NCBI GenBank assembly: GCA_018001635.1
Contig: JAGNHS010000005.1
Span: 16,285 to 80,284, forward strand
Direction: 5' to 3'
DNA: 64,000 nt
Source: Pseudomonadota bacterium
Lineage (GTDB): Bacteria; Bdellovibrionota; UBA2428
Shown here piece after piece: positions 16,234 through 25,531 of the stretch. The translations under genes and the position numbers were made by a program. The notes below the pieces were generated by a model. The model made no database searches. It was not told the origin of the DNA and saw only the letters and a program-made list of their open reading frames with translations. Position 1 is the first letter of the stretch. The number at the start of each line of letters is the position of its first letter.

Positions 16234-17376
16234 ATGAGCATTTTATTAAATAAAAAAGGCCAAGCTATGCTGGGTGCCGGAGCACTCGCAGGCGTCGGAT
16301 TTCTAATTATGGCGGCCACCGCTGTATATGTCATGAACTCAAGTAAAGAAAAATCAGTGCGCATGAGCCAAGCCGATGCTCGATTTATTAACGACTTGGT
16401 TTTTTCAAGAGTCGGGCAGGCCGTTGCCGCCTCAGCTATTATTTGCGACGAGGCTGATGGATTATGTAAGTGGAATGATGATCCTCGATTAAAATTTGAA
16501 GCAAAAAACTTTGGTTTTAAAAATTTAAAAATAGATAATTCTTCCAAAACATTAAGTTTCATCATTTCAAGCTGTTTACCTTCAGACCCAGAAAAAGCCG
16601 ATTTCTCCACATGTGTTGAAAAGGAATCGGAAGTGAAATTTCAATTATCAGATCTCAACAAATTAAAAGATTTAAAAATTCTCAATTGGTCCTCAGACCC
16701 TAACAATACAGATAAAGATTATTACGGAATCCTAATTTCCGTGAATACATCCTATAATTCCGTCGATACTAATAAAGACGAAAGTTTTGTATCCAATGCT
16801 GTTATCAGAAGACCTCGATTTTTTCTTCATATTGAATCTGGGGTAGGAGAATGTTTGCCAACTTGCCACGTACCAGATGGCCAAACGCGAAGCGAGGCTT
16901 TATGTTTTGGAAAAGTTAAAGTAGTTCAGGGACAAAACAACATGGCCAAAGTTTCGAATTTAACTGTTACAAACGATGGCCCAGGATACTTGCATCGCTT
17001 TAATATATCTCGAAAATTCTCACGCAATACAGCGGTTGCCGAAACAGCCTCTCTTCCGCCTTCTTTACTACAATCAAAAGAAATTTTTACTAACAATTCC
17101 GGGATGTCGCCTGGAACATCAATTAGCTTTGACGACAACACTCTAGAATGCGTTCACTGGACAAGTAACATTACTATCATTGAAGAGTCTGGCTCAGATT
17201 TCTATGGTGTCTTTACCACTTATGACCCCAATAGCTCAGTATCAACAGGATCGGCCGACTACTCCTTTTCTAAGGTAGAACCCCAAAACCCCTTGTTTTT
17301 AGGGCAATATGGAACCACAGTTCCTTCAACAAAAACAGAATTCCTAACCCTTATTTATTATCGCGGACAAAATTAA
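16234..17376 (+). CDS. Exported protein with prepilin-like N-terminus
   Basis: The 380-residue protein starts at the ATG at 16234, with GGTGGGG upstream; an in-frame GTG at 16222 lies within that ribosome site. The N-terminus is a short basic leader ending Asn-Lys-Lys-Gly, then a hydrophobic helix of about 25 residues. This resembles the Lys-Gly cleavage site of type IV/Tad prepilins, but the usual Glu at +5 is absent. The large C-terminal part is Asn/Ser-rich, beta-like, with cysteines (Ile-Ile-Cys, Gly-Leu-Cys and Cys-Leu-Pro-Thr-Cys) suitable for disulfides. It could be a minor pseudopilin or a tail-anchored surface protein. No other pilus gene is adjacent. Confidence 0.65.
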   Translation: MSILLNKKGQAMLGAGALAGVGFLIMAATAVYVMNSSKEKSVRMSQADARFINDLVFSRVGQAVAASAIICDEADGLCKWNDDPRLKFEAKNFGFKNLKIDNSSKTLSFIISSCLPSDPEKADFSTCVEKESEVKFQLSDLNKLKDLKILNWSSDPNNTDKDYYGILISVNTSYNSVDTNKDESFVSNAVIRRPRFFLHIESGVGECLPTCHVPDGQTRSEALCFGKVKVVQGQNNMAKVSNLTVTNDGPGYLHRFNISRKFSRNTAVAETASLPPSLLQSKEIFTNNSGMSPGTSISFDDNTLECVHWTSNITIIEESGSDFYGVFTTYDPNSSVSTGSADYSFSKVEPQNPLFLGQYGTTVPSTKTEFLTLIYYRGQN

Positions 17377-17397
17377 AAATAAGCCAGAGGCACTGTA

Positions 17398-17426
17398 TTG
17401 ACGCGTCGCATAATTAGGTGTATTTT
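17398..17426 (+). promoter_or_regulatory. Sigma70-like promoter, predicted leaderless
   Basis: TTGACG (17398-17403) and TATTTT (17421-17426) have a 17-nt spacer, and the -10 box ends 9 nt before the ATG at 17436. Transcription should start about 3 nt before the ATG. Confidence 0.55.
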
Positions 17427-17435
17427 GCCTTCGCA

Positions 17436-17942
17436 ATGAAGAAATGGTTGGTAGCTTCTTACATTCTAAGTTTTTCAGTTTCTTTATTTCTTTGGGCCGA
17501 TAATGAAAAAATCTCTACAACTGAAAAGCCCCTTGAATGGCGCAGCATGGACAACGTATCCCTAGTCAGACGAATTTCCCCGCCTACAAGCATCGCTTTG
17601 GACGGAAGTCTCGTCGCGCATAATGAGCAACGACTTTTACAAGCCGATGGACTAGAAAAAAATTCACTCGCTTGGAGAGAAGATCAAGCCATTTCAAAAA
17701 TTTCTGTTCAAAACACTGATATCAACACTTACGAAAGTGCAATCTATTTCAACATTCAAAAATTTAAAGATGGAAACATTGAATACCTATATTTGAAAGA
17801 TCCTATTTCTCAAAACGAAACAATTGTAGCTTTTATAGATTATAAAGGCGCCGTGCGATTCCTTCCTCAGTTTGTTCCAGATTTTCAATACAACACAGAA
17901 ATTAACACTATTCGTATCACTCTTAGAAAAGTAAAACTTTAA
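17436..17942 (+). CDS. Exported protein of unknown function
   Basis: A 168-residue protein from the ATG at 17436. The frame can be extended to a GTG at 17418, but that codon lies in the promoter spacer. It has a standard signal peptide (Met-Lys-Lys-Trp, hydrophobic core, Leu-Trp-Ala near residue 22). The mature part is polar with alternating strands. No known family. It is convergent with the 1025-residue exported protein gene, 24 nt between stops. Confidence 0.65.
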   Translation: MKKWLVASYILSFSVSLFLWADNEKISTTEKPLEWRSMDNVSLVRRISPPTSIALDGSLVAHNEQRLLQADGLEKNSLAWREDQAISKISVQNTDINTYESAIYFNIQKFKDGNIEYLYLKDPISQNETIVAFIDYKGAVRFLPQFVPDFQYNTEINTIRITLRKVKL

Positions 17943-17966
17943 ATTTAAAATCTCATCTACTGGGCT

Positions 17967-20900
17967 TTAAGGCCAAACTCCAAAACTAGTACTAGGACTT
18001 GATTTCATTTCTTGATTTATATAAATGCGTTCTCTCTCGCCTTTATCAATACGATTTTGAATTTTTTCTTTTTCTTTTAACACCGCTGCATTTTGTCGTG
18101 CTTCAGCTTCTTTTAAATCATTTAAAAGTTTATTTTGTTTACTTAAATTAACTTCGGGCAATCGCTGAGCCTCATAGCTAAATTTGAGTTGAGCATTAGA
18201 GCGTTTTTTTGCAATCTCATCCATTTTAAGTTCGTGTTCTTGATTAAGGCTCGTAAAGTTAAACAAATCCTCTTTAACATCTAAATTTTTCTCTACCCTA
18301 GACGCCAAATCTTTTAATTTGTCATAGCAAAGACTGTAACCATTAAAATTTCCATCAGAACAAGATTTCTTCACACTTCTTCTTACAACAGCGAAATAAC
18401 CCTTCAGAACTGTTAAGAGCTGCTTTTCGCTGAGTTCGTCAGAGCTGTCTGCCAGTCGGCTTTTATTGGTCAGAGCACTTAATGTAGCCCGCATCATTCC
18501 ATAACTAAATCTAGGACAAAGCGCATTGAGGACGGCCCAGGCTTTAAAATGCTCAGGAGTCACACTAGATCTGCTCGTGCTCGCTCCATCCAAGGAATCC
18601 AATTCATAATGATCTTCAGGACCACTCTTTGTAATAGCTTCATAAATTTCTTCGGCCACTTCATTAGAATTATCTCGAACATAGGTGCTCTCAATTTCAC
18701 AAAAGTTTTTTATTCGCTCTAATGAAGCCAATTTATCGTATTTTTTATCGGGTCCCAGAGCTATAACTCCTTGCTCAATATCATAAGTTGTCGACCCAAC
18801 ATTGGGAGAAATAAAATTATCTAGATAGGCTAGCTCAGTTTTACTTGTATAAAATCTATCAGGAGATTTTTGATATATTCCTGCATTGGCTTCGGGCTTA
18901 GTGAGCGGACCTCCACGATGAGTTTGAATATGCGCCTTTAAAGATTTTATACTATCGAGACTGAGTTCCTTATAACGTTTAGCATATTTACTAGCTTCAG
19001 TTTCATCTTGTATGTAAGGGTATACATAGATCGGATCAAAATCACTCTCTGCACACGCCATATAAAAATAGAGTCTAAAATTTTTCAGAAGCTGATCTTT
19101 TTTGGCTTGCAACTTTTTAGCAGCTGCCTCAGGATCACTTTTTCGATCTTCAAAATTTTGCTTAATAATATAATCAGAATAATCACGAGCGAATTCACGA
19201 TAGAGAAGCATCATCACTCTATTATTTGTCCAGGCGGTACCCGCCTGAGTTTCACAGGCCCCCTTGAAACCAGTCACACCATATTTTTCTTCAAACTTTT
19301 TACCGCTCCACTCTATAAGCTCGCCATGATAACGATCTACATCTTCTAATTTGTGTCTATAGGCTTCTCTTTTGAGCTCAGTGAATGAAGCATTTTCTTC
19401 TTCTAATTTTTTATCAACGTCTTTTAATTCTTTGACATGATTATTTTTTAAAACTTCAAACTCATCCTCTAATTCCTTTTTGTAAGCTTTGACTCCACTC
19501 TCAGCCAATGACTTGTATGAGTGAGTATTAGAAATGTCCTGATTTTTAAATAAACTTCGAACACGTTCGACTTCAGATGAAAACATAGTGGATTCAAGAT
19601 TAGGAATTTTAGCTTGAATTGCTGCTACTTCATTGCTTTGATTTTCTATAGATTCCTTAAATCGACGAGCCCTCTCTATTTCGATTTTCTTTGCCTCGTC
19701 TTTTGACAATTCATCTATATTATTTCTTAAATGTGCATAGACTTCTTTACCAGTTTTAAGTTCAGGACTCTCCAAGCATTCTCTTCTCTTTGCATTTACA
19801 GAATTAAAAGGAACTTCACTATTATCAAGCAAATGTTTTTGCTGCCAATTGATCAGCTTTTGCTCCATTGCCCAATAATGTCTTGATTTATTAAAAATTG
19901 ATTTCCATCGATCTTCCTGATTACGCTCTTTTAAATGACTGGGCAACTTTGGATTGTAAGCCCTCATAACGGGTCCTTTTGTTAGGGGTTCCACCACAAA
20001 ATCATAAGTATCAACTTCGATCCCGTTGAGTATTCCAACTAAAGTATTTTCTTCAGATTTTCTAAGACCTAATTTTAAAAGTTTATCAGTACTTTTAAGA
20101 CTAGCCTCATCTCCTTCGAGCCAATCCTTATTGTAAAAAATATTTAAATGTTCAATGATCGCATCTTTAAACTGTTTAGAGCTAAACTCTCCATTAACAA
20201 TGCGCTGAAGAGCTTCCCAATATAAAAACTGAAAATCATCACACCATAGAGCTTTGACGAAGCGATCGGCCATAGTGTGAGCACTTAAGGGTGCATAATT
20301 ATCATGGGGCTTATAAAGAGGGAGAGCTATACTCGCATGGTTGCGTTGAGCGAAAGTTTTATCAGTCTCTGCTTTTCGAAGTTCTTTTTCATGTTCATAA
20401 ACTTTTTCACGATACGTCCATCCTTCAGTGACTTTTGAATCTTTGCGATTTTCGCAGAGGGCTTTGGTCACTGGCTTGAAGCCATTTTTTTCGCCGAGAA
20501 AGTTTTTTGTTTTAGCCCATGCACTTAAATCGTCAATCAATTCGTCGATCATGGCACGCCTACGTGAATAAACATCAAACTGAGTGGATTTGGAATTCTT
20601 TGGAACTTGCGCGATGAGTGCTATTCTATCCAAAGCAGGAAGCATTGGATTTTTGTTGTTCACTATACTTTCTTGAGCGTCATCAAAACTTAGTGCTTTA
20701 GATTCATATTGAAGCTTTGGGAGATAACCCACGCCTAGCTGTCCAACTTCATAAGTTTTCCATTGAGAGATTAAAGAATTTCTAAAAGCATCATAAGAAA
20801 AATCACCACGCTCTAATCTCATCAACAAATCCCATAGGTAATTTGTCATGGAATAAGAACTCGTTCCGAGATTCATTTGTTCGCAACTTAAACTCGTTAT

Positions 20901-21044
20901 AAATCTAAAAGCTACAGTTTGAACGGGAAGCCTTTGCTCTCCCTGACCTTCCGCAGATTGAAGTTTTTTAAGATGCAAATTTTCGGCATACAATTGAAGG
21001 CCACAAAAGATAGAGCACAACAAAATCAAAGACTTCAACTGCAT
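17967..21044 (-). CDS. Very large exported helix-rich protein of unknown function
   Basis: The 1025-residue protein has a signal peptide (cut after Leu-Tyr-Ala, about residue 21). The rest is strongly charged and helical, with long coiled-coil-like stretches around residues 455-580 and 940-1010 rich in Glu, Lys and Leu. It has no second hydrophobic helix, so a soluble periplasmic or secreted protein is likely. A Cys-containing region near 655-680 (Tyr-Met-Ala-Cys-Ala-Glu-Ser-Asp-Phe-Asp) could recall a lytic transglycosylase Glu-Ser motif, but the flanking domain does not convince. I see no assignable family. Its promoter region contains a perfect 56-bp palindrome. Confidence 0.7.
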   Translation of the reverse strand: MQLKSLILLCSIFCGLQLYAENLHLKKLQSAEGQGEQRLPVQTVAFRFITSLSCEQMNLGTSSYSMTNYLWDLLMRLERGDFSYDAFRNSLISQWKTYEVGQLGVGYLPKLQYESKALSFDDAQESIVNNKNPMLPALDRIALIAQVPKNSKSTQFDVYSRRRAMIDELIDDLSAWAKTKNFLGEKNGFKPVTKALCENRKDSKVTEGWTYREKVYEHEKELRKAETDKTFAQRNHASIALPLYKPHDNYAPLSAHTMADRFVKALWCDDFQFLYWEALQRIVNGEFSSKQFKDAIIEHLNIFYNKDWLEGDEASLKSTDKLLKLGLRKSEENTLVGILNGIEVDTYDFVVEPLTKGPVMRAYNPKLPSHLKERNQEDRWKSIFNKSRHYWAMEQKLINWQQKHLLDNSEVPFNSVNAKRRECLESPELKTGKEVYAHLRNNIDELSKDEAKKIEIERARRFKESIENQSNEVAAIQAKIPNLESTMFSSEVERVRSLFKNQDISNTHSYKSLAESGVKAYKKELEDEFEVLKNNHVKELKDVDKKLEEENASFTELKREAYRHKLEDVDRYHGELIEWSGKKFEEKYGVTGFKGACETQAGTAWTNNRVMMLLYREFARDYSDYIIKQNFEDRKSDPEAAAKKLQAKKDQLLKNFRLYFYMACAESDFDPIYVYPYIQDETEASKYAKRYKELSLDSIKSLKAHIQTHRGGPLTKPEANAGIYQKSPDRFYTSKTELAYLDNFISPNVGSTTYDIEQGVIALGPDKKYDKLASLERIKNFCEIESTYVRDNSNEVAEEIYEAITKSGPEDHYELDSLDGASTSRSSVTPEHFKAWAVLNALCPRFSYGMMRATLSALTNKSRLADSSDELSEKQLLTVLKGYFAVVRRSVKKSCSDGNFNGYSLCYDKLKDLASRVEKNLDVKEDLFNFTSLNQEHELKMDEIAKKRSNAQLKFSYEAQRLPEVNLSKQNKLLNDLKEAEARQNAAVLKEKEKIQNRIDKGERERIYINQEMKSSPSTSFGVWP

Positions 21045-21085
21045 AAAACCCTATCGGCACTCTATAGCCTAGGCTTAAGCCTTCT

Positions 21086-21141
21086 ATTGTGCGCGAAGAA
21101 ACGGGCCTGGAATATTCCAGGCCCGTTTCTTCGCGCACAAT
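21086..21141. repeat. Perfect 56-bp palindrome in a divergent promoter region
   Basis: The two 28-nt halves (21086-21113 and 21114-21141) are exact reverse complements with no spacer, centred on AAT|ATT. The core is GC-rich (ACGGGCCTGG and its complement). It lies between two divergent gene starts (21044 minus, 21203 plus), so it is not a 3' terminator for either annotated gene. Confidence 0.9.
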
Positions 21142-21164
21142 CATATTTTGAGAGGAAATAGGGG

Positions 21165-21193
21165 TTTACAGACTTAACGCTATGCGGTATAAT
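21165..21193 (+). promoter_or_regulatory. Near-consensus sigma70 promoter, predicted leaderless
   Basis: TTTACA (21165-21170), a 17-nt spacer and TATAAT (21188-21193). The -10 box ends 9 nt before the ATG at 21203. An in-frame ATG at 21182 lies inside the spacer and so cannot be the start if this promoter is used. Confidence 0.75.
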
Positions 21194-21202
21194 TCGCGGC
21201 TC

Positions 21203-22120
21203 ATGAATAGAAAATTCTTTAAATTACTTATAGTTAAACTCCAACTCTCAATCATTCTACTAGCCTGGGGTGAACGCCCGAATTCAGAAGCTCTTCAGCA
21301 AATCAAATCACTTAAAAAACTAAGTACACTAAGTTTTCCAAAAGAAATCAGCGCCTATCACCCTCAAGGACTTGTGAAAGTTGAAGATCATTTTTTTCTA
21401 ACTACAGTCGATAAAGATGGGCAAAGAGGCTTCATTTATAAATTTCACATCAACGACAAAACCATTGTTTTTGATGCTCAAAAAGATCTCACCCTCAGCG
21501 ACGGACAATATCATCCAGGTGGAATTGATTTTGACTCACAAAGCGGTGAGCTCGTAACCGCAGTGGCTCAATATAAGGCCAATAGTATTTCAACTTTAAT
21601 TAGAATTAATCCAAACACATTAGAATTTAGAGAAATTAGCAAAATCAATGATCATATTGGTACACTTTTTATAGCCAACAAGAGTTCACAAATTATTGGA
21701 TTTAACTGGGATGCCATTGGAAGTTATCAACTTGAAGTTAATAATGATCCGCTCAAAAACCCTCAAGCCAATCCAAAATCGTCTGATAAAGCTTATCAAG
21801 ATTGTAAAAGCATTAACGGCGGAACTTGCGCGATTGCCACTGGTCTTCGCAAGGAAGGATTTGGAAAAAATGGGTATCTTTGTTTAATCAAATGCGATGA
21901 TAACGGAAAAATTGAAGAATTTTTTAATATCTTTACACAAAAAGTAGATAAAGATGGAAATCTTGCTGGAAGCTTTGATTTCTCCGCAAAACCACTCGCT
22001 CAAAACCCAATTGAAGTTGAAACAATAAGTGATGAATCTGGAAAATCTAAAATAATTTTCTACTTCGTACCCTTCGACAAAGATGAATCCAGCCTTATGA
22101 TTTTTGAAGGAATCAATTAG
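21203..22120 (+). CDS. Exported protein of unknown function, possibly beta-propeller-like
   Basis: A 305-residue protein from the ATG at 21203, chosen because the near-consensus -10 box overlaps the longer open frame. The N-terminus is basic then hydrophobic, ending Leu-Ala-Trp-Gly, a likely signal peptide. The mature part reads like a blade-repeat protein: segments such as His-Pro-Gln-Gly-Leu, His-Pro-Gly-Gly-Ile-Asp and Thr-Leu-Phe-Ile-Ala-Asn occur at intervals of about 45 residues. No catalytic motif is clear. Its stop overlaps that of the convergent protease gene by 8 nt. Confidence 0.65.
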   Translation: MNRKFFKLLIVKLQLSIILLAWGERPNSEALQQIKSLKKLSTLSFPKEISAYHPQGLVKVEDHFFLTTVDKDGQRGFIYKFHINDKTIVFDAQKDLTLSDGQYHPGGIDFDSQSGELVTAVAQYKANSISTLIRINPNTLEFREISKINDHIGTLFIANKSSQIIGFNWDAIGSYQLEVNNDPLKNPQANPKSSDKAYQDCKSINGGTCAIATGLRKEGFGKNGYLCLIKCDDNGKIEEFFNIFTQKVDKDGNLAGSFDFSAKPLAQNPIEVETISDESGKSKIIFYFVPFDKDESSLMIFEGIN

Positions 22121-23735
22121 CTGAAGTCAGAGAACTAGAGCACGCGCCTTGTGCTAATCCTTGTAGATTTAAAGAACTCGATGACGATTCAAAATCAAAA
22201 GATCCTAAAATACTATTCATCGGAGCTTCCTCGCTCGTTACCAAATCTTTAACATCCACAACAACCACAGTAGGCTTTCCAGAAAGACTCGATGTATCGC
22301 TGTAATCATTGGCTTCGCGACTTGGAAATTCTGAAATGGAACCATCTCTTCCCATAACTCTATTGGGAGGCATATGGTGAACTTTTAAATAAAGATTTTT
22401 AACACCTTGGGCAACTAAGGCCTTGAGCTTGATCTTGAAGTCGGCCAAGTCAGCAACCTCTTCGAATTGACCATTAAAAGTTTTCACATGAGTTACAACT
22501 GAGCCAGGAGTGAGATTAAGAATCTCAGATTGAGGGTGTTGATAAAATATTTGCACACCCTTTAGGCCTGTCATCAAAGAAATATTGGGATGCGAATTTC
22601 CAAAAATAACCCCTGAAAATGAAACATACTCAAAGTTTTCCTCTTCAGGTTGGCCGATCTTATCCAAGGGCAAATCCAAACTTATAAATTCACCATTTCT
22701 TATAACGAGCATTTTTATAGTTTCTTGAGTTAATGAAGCTATTTGTATGAGTCGCTGTAAATAGAAATATTCATTACCTACAGTTTTACCATTCACTTCA
22801 ACAATAATATCACCCATCTCTAAGGGACAATTTTTTCTGTAAATTCCTTGAACAAGCAAAATACCATTATGTTTCCTTGAAAAATCTTTGAATCGAGTGG
22901 CCAGTAAATTTCTCACATCTTTGAACATTGATGTTTCATACATAGATTTTGAAATTAGCGAAATTCCAAAGGGCACAGACACTCTTCGTGTGTCTTTAAA
23001 AGTTTTCCAATTTTCATAATCAAAAATCACTTGATTCACGGGTATTGCAAAATTTGTATTATGAACACCTTCCTCAACCCATTTCCAGGTGTTGAGTCCA
23101 ATGACCTCTTTAGTTTCCATATCAATCAGAGGACCACCGGAATTTCCGGCATTGATTGTAGTATCGGTTTGTATAAATCTTTGACCAGCACCATCTAAAT
23201 GATAGCCCGTGATTGAACCCTTGGTCACAATATTACTGGAAAGTAGTGGATGCCCATAAGCCATAACAGGCGTGCTACCGCCATACCCATTTTTCTCGTC
23301 AATTTTAGTTTTAGCAAATTTTGCCTTTTTTATATGTTTTTTAGAATATTGAACATCTTTTAAATTCACTTCAACAACAGCAAAATCGTAAGCGTTACTC
23401 ACATAAACAAGTTTCCCTGGAAGCCTTTCAGGGTTTTCATCGGGACTATAGAAAAAATTCACTTCAAGTTTTTGAGAAGTTAAAAAATTTCTCTCAATAA
23501 CGTGCTTATTTGTAAAAATTCTAATGATTCCATTTTTACGATCTATTTCAGAAATCACACCTGTTCCCGCTCCACCTGATATGTGGCCAACAAAGGGATC
23601 TCCCACAGTGTTCTCAATGAGAACCGTATAGCGTCGGGCCTCTTCTGCGATTTCCTTACCTCTAAGAGTAGGATCAAACGCATTTAAAACAATAGAAGAC
23701 AATAGGGTAGTGAGTAGGATGAGGGGCTTTTTCAT
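22113..23735 (-). CDS. Exported trypsin-like serine protease with PDZ domain(s) (HtrA-like)
   Basis: The 540-residue protein has a signal peptide (cut near Leu-Asn-Ala, residue 19). Its chymotrypsin-fold domain carries the full triad: His in Thr-Asn-Lys-His-Val-Ile (about 77), Asp in Asn-Ala-Tyr-Asp-Phe-Ala-Val (about 116) and Ser in Asn-Ala-Gly-Asn-Ser-Gly-Gly-Pro-Leu (about 198). A PDZ-like domain follows (about 290-355; Gly-Asp-Ile-Ile-Val-Glu-Val-Asn-Gly-Lys), and a second possible one (about 370-450). HtrA/DegP enzymes degrade or refold damaged periplasmic proteins. The tail is Ser-rich. It sits within the exported-protein island. Confidence 0.88.
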   Translation of the reverse strand: MKKPLILLTTLLSSIVLNAFDPTLRGKEIAEEARRYTVLIENTVGDPFVGHISGGAGTGVISEIDRKNGIIRIFTNKHVIERNFLTSQKLEVNFFYSPDENPERLPGKLVYVSNAYDFAVVEVNLKDVQYSKKHIKKAKFAKTKIDEKNGYGGSTPVMAYGHPLLSSNIVTKGSITGYHLDGAGQRFIQTDTTINAGNSGGPLIDMETKEVIGLNTWKWVEEGVHNTNFAIPVNQVIFDYENWKTFKDTRRVSVPFGISLISKSMYETSMFKDVRNLLATRFKDFSRKHNGILLVQGIYRKNCPLEMGDIIVEVNGKTVGNEYFYLQRLIQIASLTQETIKMLVIRNGEFISLDLPLDKIGQPEEENFEYVSFSGVIFGNSHPNISLMTGLKGVQIFYQHPQSEILNLTPGSVVTHVKTFNGQFEEVADLADFKIKLKALVAQGVKNLYLKVHHMPPNRVMGRDGSISEFPSREANDYSDTSSLSGKPTVVVVDVKDLVTSEEAPMNSILGSFDFESSSSSLNLQGLAQGACSSSLTSAN

Positions 23736-23793
23736 CGGAGGCCTATATGAATCCCTAAAGGCATGGCTTTCAAGGTGTTAAGACTTTTTAAGT

Positions 23794-25464
23794 TTAATCT
23801 GAGCTCGGATTAAGGGGGACCTTAGCGGAAGTATCACCCCTAGTTAATAAATCATCTCGAAAAGCGTTTTCATAGATATTACTTTGATCTCCGTCCAATG
23901 TGAGTTCACTGAACTTACCCTTGCGCCTAAGTTCAGCGTCCTCCATGACTAGCTTTTGCTTAAATGCAGGAGGTAAGCTTTTAAACAAGCCCTCTTTAAT
24001 TTTTCCAGTTTGAAAAAATAATTTTAAATCACGAGTAGCTTCTTGAAATTCGGCTTCATTTTGTCTTAAAAATTCGATAATCCCATATTGAGCTTGAAAT
24101 CTTTCATACATTTGACTCACCGAACTTTTTTTATCGGAATAAAAAAGCTCACCAAACATGAGCTCAACCATTTGCCAAGAAACAAGCGTTCCAGCAATTC
24201 TTTTCTTTGTTGCAATTAAGTGCTCCTCGAGCTCTTTTTTTCTAAATTCAACTTCCCCTCGAGTTTTAAAAAACTGTTTTTCTTCTGGAGTGTCTAGCTC
24301 TTCTTCAGTGATTGCTTTAGAGACTTTCGGATGATGCCTTCGAATATCATCAAGCACCACTTGATTAGCAAGAATGGCATCTTTATCTCTTTGAATAATA
24401 TCATCGTAAAAAGACAATCGAGATGATGTGTCTGCAGGATAATTCACACCCAACCAATGCACTAAATTTCTTCCTTCATTTTGATCTCCCCGAACCGCGG
24501 AAGGAGTTAAAACTCGCGTACTCGCATAACTGTCATTCAGATCGGCTAGCAATTTTGCGACATCATTAGGTTTCATCGTCGAAGACTCTTTTAATATTGT
24601 CAGCATTTTACTGGCCGTCTCTCCAGCACCTGCTTGATGCTGAGTTAAATTCATCGTGTTTACCATCTTAGAAAAACTCACTTGATAATTTGAAGTCCAG
24701 TCAGAAGTGATACGATCTAATTCAGCTGTGACTGGTGCCGTAATTTTGTGACCGATCTGTGGACCTACAGAAAGAACAGTTGAATAAACAAGCAAGACCC
24801 AAATCCAAGAGATTGGTTTTTTAATAGTAGTTGATATTATTTCAAGTGGACGACGCAAACTTGCAGGAATCGAAAATTTTTCAGCTAAGCCTGGATGAGC
24901 TGTATTTAAAAAATCGATCATAGCCTCACGATAAATGTGTTCAGCAGTTTTTTCTGAAGCCAATTTAGCCTCTAACTCCCTATGACTCGAATACTTTGTA
25001 AAATTCTGATCCCACCAATTTCGAAAATTTTTATGAAGATTTTTTAAAGCTCCTTGAAAATAGACTTTTTTAGAAGCATTAACTTCAAGCCTTTCTTCGA
25101 GCCGATTTATAGAAAGAATATGATCTCTGACAGTGGCAGACACTCTTGATTCAATTTCTTTCATATCCTCAATGGGATTTGATTTAGAATCTAGTAAATT
25201 CGTTCGTGCTCTTAACTCATCAATTGTCGTATGGGCTTGATCGGCTAACATATCGGACACATCTTTAAATGGAATACTTTCTTCTAAAGGTCGCTTTGGA
25301 AAACTATTGGCCCAAATACTTCTTGCCTTTGCTTTTATAGTCCTTGAAAATGAAGATAGTATTTTAGGGCATGCTAGTTTTTTAGCTTCGCTTTGAAACG
25401 ACAAAATAATAAAACTAAAAACTAATAAATTTCTAATAATTGATTTCAAAAACGAAATAGGCAC
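23794..25464 (-). CDS. Large exported helix-rich protein of unknown function
   Basis: A 556-residue protein that probably starts at GTG 25464; this gives an N-terminal signal sequence (Lys, Arg, then Leu/Ile/Phe-rich, Ser-Glu-Ala near residue 27). It is helical and charged throughout, with a hydrophobic segment around residues 215-235 (Trp-Ile-Trp-Val-Leu-Leu-Val-Tyr) that could cross the membrane. TAAAAT lies 6 nt upstream of the start, again a leaderless arrangement. The architecture parallels the 661-residue protein at 12.8-14.8 kb. No catalytic motif is seen and the family is unknown. Confidence 0.65.
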   Translation of the reverse strand: MPISFLKSIIRNLLVFSFIILSFQSEAKKLACPKILSSFSRTIKAKARSIWANSFPKRPLEESIPFKDVSDMLADQAHTTIDELRARTNLLDSKSNPIEDMKEIESRVSATVRDHILSINRLEERLEVNASKKVYFQGALKNLHKNFRNWWDQNFTKYSSHRELEAKLASEKTAEHIYREAMIDFLNTAHPGLAEKFSIPASLRRPLEIISTTIKKPISWIWVLLVYSTVLSVGPQIGHKITAPVTAELDRITSDWTSNYQVSFSKMVNTMNLTQHQAGAGETASKMLTILKESSTMKPNDVAKLLADLNDSYASTRVLTPSAVRGDQNEGRNLVHWLGVNYPADTSSRLSFYDDIIQRDKDAILANQVVLDDIRRHHPKVSKAITEEELDTPEEKQFFKTRGEVEFRKKELEEHLIATKKRIAGTLVSWQMVELMFGELFYSDKKSSVSQMYERFQAQYGIIEFLRQNEAEFQEATRDLKLFFQTGKIKEGLFKSLPPAFKQKLVMEDAELRRKGKFSELTLDGDQSNIYENAFRDDLLTRGDTSAKVPLNPSSD

Positions 25465-25531
25465 AATTCTATTTTAAAGCTCTAGCCCAATCTTTAACTT
25501 AGATTTTATAGAAATTTTTTGACACTAATAA

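Noticed and set aside
17967..21044. Lytic transglycosylase function for the 1025-residue protein
   Set aside because: A short Ala-Glu-Ser-Asp segment alone is not enough; the surrounding goose-lysozyme-type motifs are missing.
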